NCBI GenBank assembly: GCA_039024435.1
Contig: JBCCQH010000018.1
Coordinates: 17,648-81,647 of the forward strand
From: JBCCQH01 sp039024435
Lineage (GTDB): Bacteria > Bacteroidota > Bacteroidia > J057 > JADKCL01
Length of the DNA: 64,000 bases
Direction of reading: 5' to 3'
Positions 33,910 through 42,918 of the stretch are shown here, piece after piece. A program made the translations under genes and the position numbers. The first letter of the stretch is position 1. Each line of letters begins with the position of its first letter. A model generated the notes under the pieces. It did not search any database and had not been told where the DNA came from. It worked only from the letters and a program-made list of their open reading frames with translations.

Positions 33910-34764
33910 CTACAGCGCCAAACGTTCTGCTCCCGAATAGACATTGAAGCGCTGGTTGCGCACAAAGCCCAGCAAGGTCAAATTGTGTTCCCGCGCCAAG
34001 TCCACCGCCAGACTCGAAGGGGCACCGACTGCAGCCATCAAGGCAATGCCCGCCACGATGGCCTTTTGCACCAGCTCAAAACCAGCCCGACCACTGACCA
34101 GCAGCAGCGCATCGGGATCCGGTGGAGATGGAGACAACCACCGAGCTCCCACCACCTTGTCCACTGCATTGTGGCGACCGACATCTTCCCGCGAATACAA
34201 AATCTCACCATCTGACCGGCACAAGGTCGCTGCATGGATACCTCCTGTATGCCGAAAGATGGTTTGGGTCCCCCGCGCCCGATCCGGCAGCCCGTGGACC
34301 ATGGCCGGCGTCCACACGGGCGCTCCCACCGGCAAAACCGGGCAGGAAACCTGCGAAATCGCCTCAATTGAGCCTTTGCCACACACTCCACAACTCGACG
34401 TCATGTAAAAATTGCGCTGCAAGTGGTCGATTTCGGGGAGGATCCCGTCGGCCAATTCTACTTTCACGACGTTGCCCACTTCCTCGGGTTGGCGCACGTT
34501 GCGGCAATGGTCCAGGTGGGTGACCTCACCCGGGTACCGCACAATCCCCTCCCCGATCAGGAAGCCCAGCGCCAGTTCCAGATCGTGGCCCGGAGTGCGC
34601 ATGGTAACCGAGATGCGTTTTTGTTCCCGCTGCCCTGCCGGACCGAATCCCAACCGGATTTCCAGCGGCTCTTCCTCCACGAGCAAGTCTTCCGCCGGAT
34701 GGGCGGGTGCCTGCTCCCCTTCTACACGAAGAATTTGGATCGGCCGTACGCTGGCTTCGCCCAT
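33910..34764 (-). CDS. fdhD: FdhD, formate dehydrogenase accessory sulfurtransferase
   Basis: 284 residues. The hallmark TSSCGVCGK (CxxC sulfur carrier) and DVGRHNAVDK are present. FdhD passes sulfur from IscS to the molybdenum cofactor of formate dehydrogenase. No formate dehydrogenase gene or other molybdenum genes lie in the window. Start at ATG 34764 is chosen over the much longer open frame, which is antisense-free but overlaps the upstream T9SS gene. It follows that gene by 2 bp. Confidence 0.93.
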   Translation of the reverse strand: MGEASVRPIQILRVEGEQAPAHPAEDLLVEEEPLEIRLGFGPAGQREQKRISVTMRTPGHDLELALGFLIGEGIVRYPGEVTHLDHCRNVRQPEEVGNVVKVELADGILPEIDHLQRNFYMTSSCGVCGKGSIEAISQVSCPVLPVGAPVWTPAMVHGLPDRARGTQTIFRHTGGIHAATLCRSDGEILYSREDVGRHNAVDKVVGARWLSPSPPDPDALLLVSGRAGFELVQKAIVAGIALMAAVGAPSSLAVDLAREHNLTLLGFVRNQRFNVYSGAERLAL

Positions 34765-34766
34765 TT

Positions 34767-35864
34767 CTAGAAAAATACGATCCGCATGATTTTGTCCCGG
34801 TACTGTGGGCGGCGAATCCGCAAGAGGTACATTCCATCGCTGAGATTGCCCCGGTCGATGGTCAACTCCTCGCCGAGCACCCGGTAGCGCCGGTGAACCT
34901 CTCCCGTAGTACCGATCAGGTCGATCCGCCATTCATCGTAATCGGGCAGCAACAAACGGGAGGTCTGGCCCGCCGGATTCGGTCCCAAAGTAAAGGTCCG
35001 GGTCAACGGTTGGGAATTCTGTTCAAGGGTGGAGGCCAGCACGGAGCCATTGAGTTCGACGCGGTTCACATTGAAAATCTGGCGCTGCTCGAAATCGGGA
35101 TTGTGCTTTTGCACCAATACCAGCACGTGGATGTTGTCCGCATTCCAGTCGGCATCCAGGGTGGTGGTAAAGGTGTGGGAAAATGAACTGCCCGCGGTCA
35201 CCGGATTTGGAATCACCCCGTCTTGGCCCAGAGGACCGCCAAGCATGTCCCGGAGAACATTGCGGTGCACGTACCCCACAATCGGATTTCCCAAGCCAAA
35301 CAAGGGGCTGGTCGGCGAATTGTTGTTGCCGTTGAGTTGGTCGTAGCCAGGGCCCATGCCCGTCACGCTGTCCTCGACGATGTAGGCATTGACCCGGAGA
35401 TCGAGCCCCATGTCCCAAAGCACAAAACCATTGACGGTTACGCTGAGACTGCGGGTCTGAGCATTGTATTGCGTAGTGGCTCCCACCGTCGCGGCCACTG
35501 GATCCTGGAAGCGCTGGGTGACCTTGGCAAACCACTGGCTCGTCGTGAGCGGAATCCGGGGGAAATCGGACCACAGTACACGGTCGACCATCGCGGTAGG
35601 ATGTGCCCACAGGTACTCCGACAGGATCGCGTCGCCGTCGGCACTCGCCATGCTGTCGGGGTGCGCATTGTCCGCGCGGTGGATGGCTACTGTGTAGACA
35701 TTGGAGAAATTGTCCTGCAATGAATCCAGCATGTACCCGCCCCAGGCACACCCGGGGCATCCGGCAGAAGTGATCTTTTCAACCAGGACCGCCTTACCAT
35801 TGGGCTGGGTGTGAGCGGTAAACGCGGCGAGCAGCAAGACCGTGACGAACAGCAATTGTTTCAT
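34767..35864 (-). CDS. Omp28-like secreted protein with T9SS sorting tail
   Basis: 365 residues. Signal peptide (MKQLLFVTVLLLAAFTAHTQ), then a thioredoxin-like Omp28-related domain with the CxxC-type EKITSAGCPGCAWGGY. The C-terminal ~75 residues (TLGPNPAGQTSRLLL to MRIVFF) form a T9SS type A tail. Likely cell-surface attached or secreted. The CxxC suggests a redox or metal role (inference). Transcribed ahead of fdhD with only 2 bp between them, so probably one operon although no functional link is known. Confidence 0.85.
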   Translation of the reverse strand: MKQLLFVTVLLLAAFTAHTQPNGKAVLVEKITSAGCPGCAWGGYMLDSLQDNFSNVYTVAIHRADNAHPDSMASADGDAILSEYLWAHPTAMVDRVLWSDFPRIPLTTSQWFAKVTQRFQDPVAATVGATTQYNAQTRSLSVTVNGFVLWDMGLDLRVNAYIVEDSVTGMGPGYDQLNGNNNSPTSPLFGLGNPIVGYVHRNVLRDMLGGPLGQDGVIPNPVTAGSSFSHTFTTTLDADWNADNIHVLVLVQKHNPDFEQRQIFNVNRVELNGSVLASTLEQNSQPLTRTFTLGPNPAGQTSRLLLPDYDEWRIDLIGTTGEVHRRYRVLGEELTIDRGNLSDGMYLLRIRRPQYRDKIMRIVFF

Positions 35865-36035
35865 AGCTTCAAGATAAGAAATCCCCTGCAGATTGCCGCT
35901 GCTCCACCGGCAATCCACCGAGCGATTTCCATTTTTTTTAGCGTTTTGGTTGCCAACTGTCCGATTTCTTCCGAGGCAGCGCGGGAGAAACGCCCAGCGC
36001 TACCGACGGCCAATCCGCTCGGCACACAAAGAGAC

Positions 36036-36064
36036 ACCCGTCCTGGCTATGGGCCAGAACGGGT
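36036..36064. repeat. Isolated hairpin
   Basis: 11 paired bases with one mismatch (36036-36047 with 36053-36064), loop TATGG. No T run follows on either strand. The rest of 35865-36331 is AT-rich and shows no gene. Confidence 0.4.
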
Positions 36065-36331
36065 CGTTTAATCGGTTTGCTCCCTCATCGGTTTATAATG
36101 AACTGGCTCAGTCGTGTGTTTCTTTAGGATGAATTAGCCGTTCGGGTTAGTCGAATAATTTAGTTTTAACACCTATTCAATCATCTCAATATCTTGAAGA
36201 TACCCGCCGAGCAGCAGCCTTGCTGTTTCCAGGAATGGCATGTGGGTGTTGTGTTGTGTTTGCCCGACGGGGTCCGTTGTTTCGTTTCTATACATCCAAT
36301 TTGTGTATACTCCCCGACAATTTCATGTAAA

Positions 36332-36382
36332 GAAAAAGCGGTTTGTGCCGGATAAATTTTCATCATCCAGCCACAAACCGCT
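36332..36382 (-). terminator. Intrinsic terminator downstream of the small ORF at 36392
   Basis: Perfect 11-bp stem (CACAAACCGCT 36372-36382 with AGCGGTTTGTG 36337-36347); on the minus strand it is followed by five T and CTT. It lies 10 bp after the stop of the minus-strand ORF 36392-36709, which supports that ORF being transcribed. Confidence 0.75.
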
Positions 36383-36391
36383 GTTAAACCC

Positions 36392-36709
36392 CTAAATATC
36401 AAATACTTGTCCCATAACTAGAATGAGCTCAAAATCCGGGTTTTCTGCCGCCAATGCCGAAAGAATCGCACTGACTGCGGGCAGGGTTGCTGCTGAGCAA
36501 GCCAGTACTGGCACCTTGCGAAAACTGACATCGATTAAGGACCTGAATATCTTAAGTCCTTGGTCATCGATTGAGATTACCATCATTCCGCCACCGATTT
36601 TGTGTCGGCGATACCTCTCTCGGAGAGCCCGTTCCAGCTTTGCAGCCCACAATCGGAAATTTCCCCGCAACATCCCCCCCACACGTTGCAAAAATCTATT
36701 TTTGCGCAT
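36392..36709 (-). CDS. Small hypothetical protein with ISIDDQGL motif
   Basis: 105 residues, basic N-terminus (LERALRERYRRHK), then GGGMMVISIDDQGLKIF and an Ala/Leu-rich C-terminus. I recognise no family. A terminator follows directly, and the motif VISIDDQGL recurs in the 60-residue ORF at 37100-37282 although the DNA differs. Both facts favour coding. Promoter not seen. Confidence 0.5.
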   Translation of the reverse strand: MRKNRFLQRVGGMLRGNFRLWAAKLERALRERYRRHKIGGGMMVISIDDQGLKIFRSLIDVSFRKVPVLACSAATLPAVSAILSALAAENPDFELILVMGQVFDI

Positions 36710-37099
36710 TGTGATTTAAATTAAAGGGTGAACAAAACGCACCAGGTGCGCTCGCCGGCTTTGCCTACCCCGAGTACATTATATACCCCAGCAAAGCGAC
36801 TGAAACAATTGCGGTTAGAATTCCCTGTTACCCCCAACTAAGCGTCGGTTAATTGATTTATCCAGCGGGTGACCAAAATCCCCGCTTTCCTTGCGTCAAA
36901 ACAAGAGTCTCAAATCAATTCAAAAGTTGATTGTGTCCCAGAAGTCAACGGTAATGGCTACGGTTGAAGAGGTTCCGGGTATTTTTGAATTGATTTTTTT
37001 CATTTTCCATTTGTCATTGGAAAATATTATTCGCAAAAGTCCCGCAATGGGTTACATTTTTTTCACAAACTTATCCACAATACCGTGGAGCTTGTGGAT

Positions 37100-37282
37100 T
37101 CATTCCCGGGATGGACTTTGGGTCACACTGACCCTTAGGCCCTGATCATCAATCGATATTACGAGAAACCGTCGGGGACGACGTGCATAAGTAAGTCTAA
37201 AATTCCGGCGCTTCTTTAAAGCGCCCATGATTCCGATCATCAATAATAATTCCATAGCTATCATTTTTTTGTTTGGTTCCAA
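37100..37282 (-). CDS. Very small hypothetical protein, ISIDDQGL motif, possibly a truncated paralog
   Basis: 60 residues. Contains NFRLTYARRPRRFLVISIDDQGLR as the only match to the ORF at 36392-36709 (residues NFRL, basic stretch, VISIDDQGL). It ends soon after the motif, so it may be a truncated or decaying copy. No terminator with a T run follows, only an 8-bp inverted repeat near 37075-37100. Confidence 0.3.
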   Translation of the reverse strand: MEPNKKMIAMELLLMIGIMGALKKRRNFRLTYARRPRRFLVISIDDQGLRVSVTQSPSRE

Positions 37283-37386
37283 TTTTCCAGAATCCAGGCA
37301 TAGCTCTGCCTCGGCACCCAGCCCTAAACCGAGCGCACACTTTGATCACTGAGCACAATGGTGCCAATTAATTCTGTTCTCCTAAT

Positions 37387-37547
37387 GAGGCGGTTTAAAT
37401 CTGATTCTGCGGTGTTGGCGTAGCATCTTTTTTCGCCTCTCGCCGGCTATTTTTCAGCCACCGCTGAGACCGTAAACTCAAAAATGAGCCTTGATCAACG
37501 AAAAAATCTGCGTACACAATTTTCACAAATCCATTTTTAACTGCCGT
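37387..37547 (+). repeat. Dispersed TIR-bounded element, copy 2 (161 bp)
   Basis: Begins GAGGCGGTTTAAATCTGATT and ends TTTTTAACTGCCG. It matches the copy at 46111-46271 along its whole length with many substitutions, and both are 161 bp. Flanked by TAAT on the left and TAAA on the right. Non-coding. Confidence 0.7.
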
Positions 37548-37740
37548 AAATCTTGACCAGGTTGTTTCTCATCCACATTTTGGGCTTGCGGTGCGGTGAA
37601 TTTTTTGCTGGGCAAATCGGTTTTGGGGCCATAGCCCAAGCTATGGCGAGAAAAAACGGTACCGTCCAGCAGAAAAGATCGGGGTGCCGCGTACCCGAGG
37701 GGTTTTGTCAAACACAACCTAAAACATCGTTCGGTTTTTC

Positions 37741-39147
37741 TTATCGCAGCACCGGACTGCTCTTTCTCAATAGGACCATTCGGGTCACCCAATTGCCCAA
37801 CTCAGCCGGTAAGTCGCCGGCTTCTCCCAAAATCTCCCGGCCGTCACTGCCCGGAACCGCTCGGACCAGCTTTCCCATGACACTGACCACCCGGCGGTAG
37901 TATTCCAGGTATTCCGGCGCCAGGTACTTGCGTTTGCCCAGCCGGTGAACCTTCATCTTTAAGCTGGAATAGACATTTTCCAGTTCTTCGTCTTCCTGCT
38001 CAAAGAAAATGCGAAACCGCAACAGGCGCACACTTAAATCAAGGAACACGTGCTTGCGTTCGACTTCGGGTAAGGCTTCTACCGACTGTTCGTACTTCCC
38101 CTCGTAAAACCGCAAAGTCGCCTGGGCCAGGGCAATCGTCCCTTCCCGGTTCTCTCCGGCAACAAATTCCTGCATTTCCCGGATGAACCGCCGCACAAAC
38201 TTCATTTTTCCGAGGGCCAGGCCATAACGCACCACCGTAGTGAAGCGCAAGCCCGAAAGTTTTCCCCCCAGCAACAAATTGTCGGTTTCCAGCAAGGCGC
38301 AGTATACTTTAAAGGCGTACTTCATGAACTCAAAAGAGCCCTTGTTTGCCCGGCGCAGCGCATAGTTGAGTACGTGGCTTCCGATCTCGTAGCGCTCGTC
38401 CGGTTCTGCCCCCTGCAAGTGGTGGAGCGACTCGACCAGCTTGGCAAAGTACTGCTCCTTGCCCCGGGCGTACAGGTTGTACAATTGGTAGTAGACCGTG
38501 ATCAATGGATCGTCGAGGTGTTTCCCCACGACTTCCGGACTGAGCAAATGGTCCGCTGCCGGGGGGGCCTCCCCCGCATAAAAGATACCGGCATAAATCA
38601 AGCGGTTGATGGTAATCCGCAGCTTTGAGATGAGATAATACCGGTCCAGAGAGCGCTCCATCGCCAGATAAGCCGATTCCGACTCCTCAAAAGAGGCATT
38701 GCGGTCACCGGCAAATCCCGCGTAGGCGAGCAGGGTCGTTCGGTGGTAATAGTGTTCTCCTTTTTCGGGAGTATCCTCCCAATGTTGCCGTAAGCGGCGG
38801 TATTCGCGCTTCCAGAGACCGCCGAGGCCTCGCGCATGCAATTCCCGCAGAAAGTCAAGCTCGCCGCAATGCCGGCAATTGTAGGCTTGGTAACCGAGAA
38901 AACGCGCAATCTCATAATAGAGATCCGATCTCATTTTGCGGAAGGTGGCGTCGTTGTACGGACGCCCATCGGGAAACATTTGCCGCCATATTACCTGGGG
39001 CAGGGGAACTTTGGGGAGTTGCTCCTGGAGCAATCGGTAAAGTTCCGGGACATACGGACGGAGCTTAAAATATGGCGATTTGCAAAACTGCAAAAAGATA
39101 TTGTGCTCCTCTTCCGAGAAGGTTTTTACAATCTCTACAACGTTCAT
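37741..39147 (-). CDS. Large helical-repeat protein of unknown function (paralog family member 2)
   Basis: 468 residues, helical, no signal peptide. The N-terminus (MNVVEIVKTFSEEEHNIF) parallels the one at 41878 (VLVSFDGQEHKIF), and the whole layout parallels the other two helical genes of the window: a ~90-residue N-terminal helical domain, then TPR-like repeats with many Tyr/Arg/Glu. Probably a cytoplasmic scaffold (inference). It is preceded by a 379-bp divergent intergenic region. Confidence 0.8.
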   Translation of the reverse strand: MNVVEIVKTFSEEEHNIFLQFCKSPYFKLRPYVPELYRLLQEQLPKVPLPQVIWRQMFPDGRPYNDATFRKMRSDLYYEIARFLGYQAYNCRHCGELDFLRELHARGLGGLWKREYRRLRQHWEDTPEKGEHYYHRTTLLAYAGFAGDRNASFEESESAYLAMERSLDRYYLISKLRITINRLIYAGIFYAGEAPPAADHLLSPEVVGKHLDDPLITVYYQLYNLYARGKEQYFAKLVESLHHLQGAEPDERYEIGSHVLNYALRRANKGSFEFMKYAFKVYCALLETDNLLLGGKLSGLRFTTVVRYGLALGKMKFVRRFIREMQEFVAGENREGTIALAQATLRFYEGKYEQSVEALPEVERKHVFLDLSVRLLRFRIFFEQEDEELENVYSSLKMKVHRLGKRKYLAPEYLEYYRRVVSVMGKLVRAVPGSDGREILGEAGDLPAELGNWVTRMVLLRKSSPVLR

Positions 39148-39526
39148 TTTTCTCCAGCAAGGCTGCTGTTAAATACCTAATAAATAGTGTCGCCAAGGCA
39201 TTCATGGACGACATAGACACACAAACACAACACCTGATATTACACAGTAAACCCCACCCTCCGCAAGAAAAAAAACCAACATTTGTTCCAGATTTCCCGG
39301 CGGGATTTACCACACCTTACCGAAACCGTAACCTTACAATCCGCAATTACAGGCTGACAGATTCCTTGCGCGGCATCCGGCGCGGTTTCAGTTCTTGTCT
39401 CTCCTACCACAAGCGCGCGGAAGCGTTATTTCCCATCCTTTTCCCGCTGCCCAATTTGGGTCTTGTCAACGGGATGCTTCCGGCCGGATTCTCCCCATTC
39501 CAAAACCTCTAAAACGGAGAATTCAA
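39148..39526. other. Divergent intergenic region, no clear element
   Basis: 379 bp between the helical protein (minus) and the T9SS protein (plus). It must hold both promoters, but I see no convincing TTTG-N19-TAnnTTTG pair and no repeat copy. Confidence 0.4.
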
Positions 39527-40243
39527 ATGAACATGCTATTGAATGTGCGCAACGCGCACCGGACCCTTCATGCCTTTACTTTTGTCTTGATCGCCCTGGT
39601 TTTGGGCGCGTTTTCCCAGCCTCTCAATGCGCAGTGGACCACAAGTTGTTCGATTCTACAGTCCAATCCTCAAGCCGGAGATACGGTAAGTTTGGTGGTA
39701 AATGTCGGGGATCCGATGGACCCGGTCGACAACGAAGGCGGCCTCAATTTCCGCGTGGCCTACCCGACCGGACTCCTCAGTATCGGGGAGTTTGAAATCG
39801 ACATCGATCAATCGTTTTTTGTGTGTGGAGGTTGTGGCTATACCGCAACCGTAACCGCCGACGAGGGTGCCGGAGAGTTGGTGGTCGACATCGAACTGAC
39901 CGGCGGGATCAATGGCTCGGGCCACGGGGAACTGCTGCGGGTCCACGGTGGGGTCCTGATGGAGGACAACCTGAAAATGTATCCGACTGCCCTGGAAGAG
40001 GCTTCCAGCCGTCTGACCGTATACCCCAATCCGGTTGCGGAAGCCCTCAACATCACCTGGTCGGAAGACAGCTCCGCTCAGATCAGGATATTTGACTTAC
40101 AGGGACGGACCTTCGCCACGAATACCCTGCAGCCGGGGGAAACCAATTACACCCTGGCGACCGGGACTCTTCCTCCGGGACAGTACTGGCTGCGGCTCCA
40201 AACTAAGGACAAGGTCCTAAGCAAAAGTTTCCGAAAACTATAA
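39527..40243 (+). CDS. Small secreted protein with T9SS sorting tail
   Basis: 238 residues. Signal peptide (FTFVLIALVLGAFSQPLNAQ), a ~130-residue beta-rich domain (cohesin-like feel: paired NPQAGDTVSLVVNV and GLLSIGEFEID strands, plus CGGCGY), then a T9SS type A tail from LTVYPNPVAEALNI to LSKSFRKL. Exported and probably surface-linked; function unknown. It starts at ATG 39527 with GGAG 11 bases before. Confidence 0.82.
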   Translation: MNMLLNVRNAHRTLHAFTFVLIALVLGAFSQPLNAQWTTSCSILQSNPQAGDTVSLVVNVGDPMDPVDNEGGLNFRVAYPTGLLSIGEFEIDIDQSFFVCGGCGYTATVTADEGAGELVVDIELTGGINGSGHGELLRVHGGVLMEDNLKMYPTALEEASSRLTVYPNPVAEALNITWSEDSSAQIRIFDLQGRTFATNTLQPGETNYTLATGTLPPGQYWLRLQTKDKVLSKSFRKL

Positions 40244-40270
40244 ATCCGAAACGGATAACCCTCTGATCTG

Positions 40271-40311
40271 AACCGGGTCTCCTGCGCAAACGGGCGGGAG
40301 TTCCGGTTTTT
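40271..40311 (+). terminator. Intrinsic terminator after the small T9SS gene
   Basis: AACCGG (40271-40276) pairs with CCGGTT (40303-40308), with further inner pairing of TCTCC/GGGAG, followed by TTT. Confidence 0.6.
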
Positions 40312-40384
40312 GTTGTGGGGAAAGGTGGGGCCTTGACCGGCAAGGTTGCAATTGCGGATTTGAGTGGTCGATCTTAAATCGGCG

Positions 40385-41878
40385 TTAGCGAGCAGAATGG
40401 GATTGGGGGCGGTCAACCAGCTTTTCCAATTCGGTACGAAACCATTCTTTCATGCGAAATTCAGGGGCCTCCGTGAGACCCTGCAATGCCTTTTCGATCT
40501 GGTTGGGCCGTTGGAGGGTTCCCCGGAGCAACTTCCGCATCCAGTGAACGCGCAACTTCAACGGCTCAAGGGTCGAATTCAGCAACAGGTGCTCGTTGTT
40601 GTTGATGTACATCCGAAAATTTTCCGTGACACTGTGGGCTTCGTCGTATTGCCCGGTCAGGTAAAGCAACTGCGCACGCAGGGTCCGAATGGCCACTTCG
40701 AGTTGCACGTCGTGGAGATTGTGCCGGGTAGCAAGTTGATTGACTTGCCGTAGGGCCTCTCGATAGTCGCCATCGAGAAAAGCGAGGTGGGCTTGGGTAA
40801 ATGGCACCATGGCTTCGGCCTGCTGGGCATTGAAGTATTCGATCCGGTCCGGGCTGTAGTCTTCTAGCAATTCGTTGATGAGGTCACGGCGGTTCATCTG
40901 AAATCCAAGGAAAAGCAGATTCTTAAAGGTAGCCGCCGGAAGTTTACCATTTACGTCCAAAAAACCACCCTGCAAGGCGTACAGGTTGACCTCGTACAGC
41001 TTTTCCCGGGCCGCATGGCTTCCCTTTCGTGCGAGTGCATACAGCAGGTTGATGCAAAAATGCAACAGCACCAACTGGTTCTCGGGATCCAACTGCAAAT
41101 GATGTTCTAGCAGGTCATCGGTAAACAACAATGCTTCCTCTTCGGCAATCTCCTCGGAAAAAAAACGCTGGTAATCCAGTTGTAGCCGGATCCCCGGGTG
41201 CTCCTCCAGATCAATGCTCTGCGCCAGTTCCCGCATTGGCTCTGGGTGAATCAAATCTAGACTTTTTCCCCCGACACGATTCATGTTTACAATACAAGAA
41301 TTGGCAATGGTCAAATGATGCAAATAGTAAAGGGTCAGGGGCTCAATCTGGGCATAAAAACCAGCAAACAGATGCTTGTTCCGTGCCCCGCCTTGATTGG
41401 TGTCGCGCATCATGGTCCGGGCCATGAACTGCGCCAGGTAAGACCAATCGCCTTGTGGTCCCTCCTCGGCTTTGCGGTTGAGATCGGTGTAACGGATGCG
41501 GAACAGATTGAACAATTCCCGCCGCGAATACGCCCGCAACAGCAACAACTCCTCAAATTCCTCCGGCATTGCCGCCAACTCTTCGTTGATGAGAAAGCGG
41601 CGCACCTTCCGCATCAGCTTGGTACACCAGCGGCGGTGCGCCAGATCCAAATCTGAATTGGACTCTTCCAGGCGACGGGCGACTTTTTCCTCCGCCTTGC
41701 GGATGCGCAGGTCGTCTGCCTCGTCTTCCAATAGCGGCAGGATATAGCGTCGCAAATCGGCATAAAACCGCTGCAATCGCTTGCCTGCCGGACGCGTATC
41801 TTCTTTGAGAAAAGCCGCAAATATTTTGTGCTCTTGCCCGTCAAAAGAAACCAAAACCTGATATACTTTCCTGCTCAT
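40385..41878 (-). CDS. Large helical-repeat protein of unknown function (paralog family member 3)
   Basis: 497 residues from ATG 41878 (MSRKVYQVLVSF); ATG 41896 would add six residues. Helical, acidic/basic rich, no signal peptide. The N-terminal block VSFDGQEHKIFAAF matches the gene at 39147, and a later YYLHHLTIANSCIVN helix aligns with YYLISKLRITINRLIY there. Function unknown; TPR-like scaffold is the best guess. Confidence 0.8.
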   Translation of the reverse strand: MSRKVYQVLVSFDGQEHKIFAAFLKEDTRPAGKRLQRFYADLRRYILPLLEDEADDLRIRKAEEKVARRLEESNSDLDLAHRRWCTKLMRKVRRFLINEELAAMPEEFEELLLLRAYSRRELFNLFRIRYTDLNRKAEEGPQGDWSYLAQFMARTMMRDTNQGGARNKHLFAGFYAQIEPLTLYYLHHLTIANSCIVNMNRVGGKSLDLIHPEPMRELAQSIDLEEHPGIRLQLDYQRFFSEEIAEEEALLFTDDLLEHHLQLDPENQLVLLHFCINLLYALARKGSHAAREKLYEVNLYALQGGFLDVNGKLPAATFKNLLFLGFQMNRRDLINELLEDYSPDRIEYFNAQQAEAMVPFTQAHLAFLDGDYREALRQVNQLATRHNLHDVQLEVAIRTLRAQLLYLTGQYDEAHSVTENFRMYINNNEHLLLNSTLEPLKLRVHWMRKLLRGTLQRPNQIEKALQGLTEAPEFRMKEWFRTELEKLVDRPQSHSAR

Positions 41879-42188
41879 GCTGGGGGATTCGTTCATCCTG
41901 GCTTGCGGAACTGGCAATTTACCATTGCCCCGATACCGGATCGGTAGGAAAAAACAGTTGGCACACACACAACAACGATTGAAATAAGCAAAATTGCGCC
42001 TCCGGAGCAACCACCAATTGCGCATGGACGACGAAAGCGACGCGTCCGGATGAAAAAAACCGCCGCAAATTGTTCATGGTAAAGTCCCGTGCAGCCTCCA
42101 ACTTGTGGCCAATCGAAACACACAGTTCACCGTTCTTTCTCTACTTTTTTTCAGATGACCGCCGCTGTGAAGGCAGCGCGGAACACAG

Positions 42189-42214
42189 AATCCGCCTCCA
42201 CGGCGGATTTCTTT
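42189..42214 (+). terminator. Terminator-like hairpin upstream of yigZ
   Basis: 8-bp stem AATCCGCC (42189-42196) with GGCGGATT (42102+7: 42202-42209... i.e. 42202-42209), five-base loop, then a T-rich tail. No gene precedes it on this strand, so it may end a short leader or small RNA from the divergent region 41879-42307. Confidence 0.45.
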
Positions 42215-42227
42215 TGTTTTTGCGTGC

Positions 42228-42292
42228 GAGGCTGTTTAAACTTAATCCGGCGATGTTGCTTTGCCGATGTCCCAGATCAATTTTTACCCGCC
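42228..42292 (+). repeat. Dispersed TIR-bounded element, copy 3 (65-bp deletion derivative)
   Basis: Starts GAGGCTGTTTAAACTTAAT and ends CAATTTTTACCCGCC: both ends of the 161-bp element are present but ~95 bp of interior is gone. It ends 15 bp before the yigZ start, so its right end lies in the ribosome-binding zone of that gene. Confidence 0.6.
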
Positions 42293-42307
42293 ATTTAATA
42301 TGGAAAG

Positions 42308-42898
42308 ATGTCCGATGAATACTTGACCCTCACTGGCCCCTCGGAAGGCATCTACAAAGAAAAAGGATCGCGCTTCTATGCATTCGCGGCTCCGGTCACT
42401 ACGGTTGCGGCCGCGGAGGCCCACGTGGCCGAAATTGGGAAGAAATACCACGATGCTCGCCACGTTTGCTATGCTTACCGCCTCGGCCCGAGTGGCGAAC
42501 CCTGGCGCGCCAATGACGACGGAGAACCAGCCCACAGCGCCGGCGATCCCATCCTCAATGAATTGAAAAGCCGGGCCCTCTCAGATGCAGTGATCGCGGT
42601 GGTGCGCTATTTCGGCGGGACCAAACTCGGCGTTGGGGGTCTGATTCGGGCGTACGGAACCGCCGCCGCCGATGCCCTCGATCACAATACAAGTCAGCCC
42701 GTCCTCCTCACCGAGCGGGTGCGCATCCGCTTTCCCTATGCGCTCACCTCCGAGGTAAACCGGATCGCTCACCGCTTTGCCCTCAAGCCAGCGGAGGCGG
42801 ATTACGGCGCGGATTGCCGACTGAGCTACGATATTCGCCGGACCCAGGCGGCAAATGTTGCGGCAATATTCGAGGATTTGGGTATCTTGGTTCGATGA
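42308..42898 (+). CDS. yigZ: YigZ/IMPACT family protein
   Basis: 196 residues. N-terminal IMPACT domain with GSRFYAFAAPV, HVCYAYRLG, DDGEPAHSAGDPIL and VVRYFGGTKLGVGGLIRAYG, all classic for the family; a short C-terminal domain follows. The role of bacterial YigZ is not settled; links to translation regulation come from the eukaryotic relative. It starts at ATG 42308 and precedes the M36-like gene by 20 bp. Confidence 0.93.
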   Translation: MSDEYLTLTGPSEGIYKEKGSRFYAFAAPVTTVAAAEAHVAEIGKKYHDARHVCYAYRLGPSGEPWRANDDGEPAHSAGDPILNELKSRALSDAVIAVVRYFGGTKLGVGGLIRAYGTAAADALDHNTSQPVLLTERVRIRFPYALTSEVNRIAHRFALKPAEADYGADCRLSYDIRRTQAANVAAIFEDLGILVR

Positions 42899-42918
42899 AT
42901 GCAGCAATCTGAACCAGC

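Noticed and set aside
36891..37145. 84-residue plus-strand ORF
   Set aside because: No conserved features and it overlaps the better supported minus-strand motif ORF; AT-rich chance frame.
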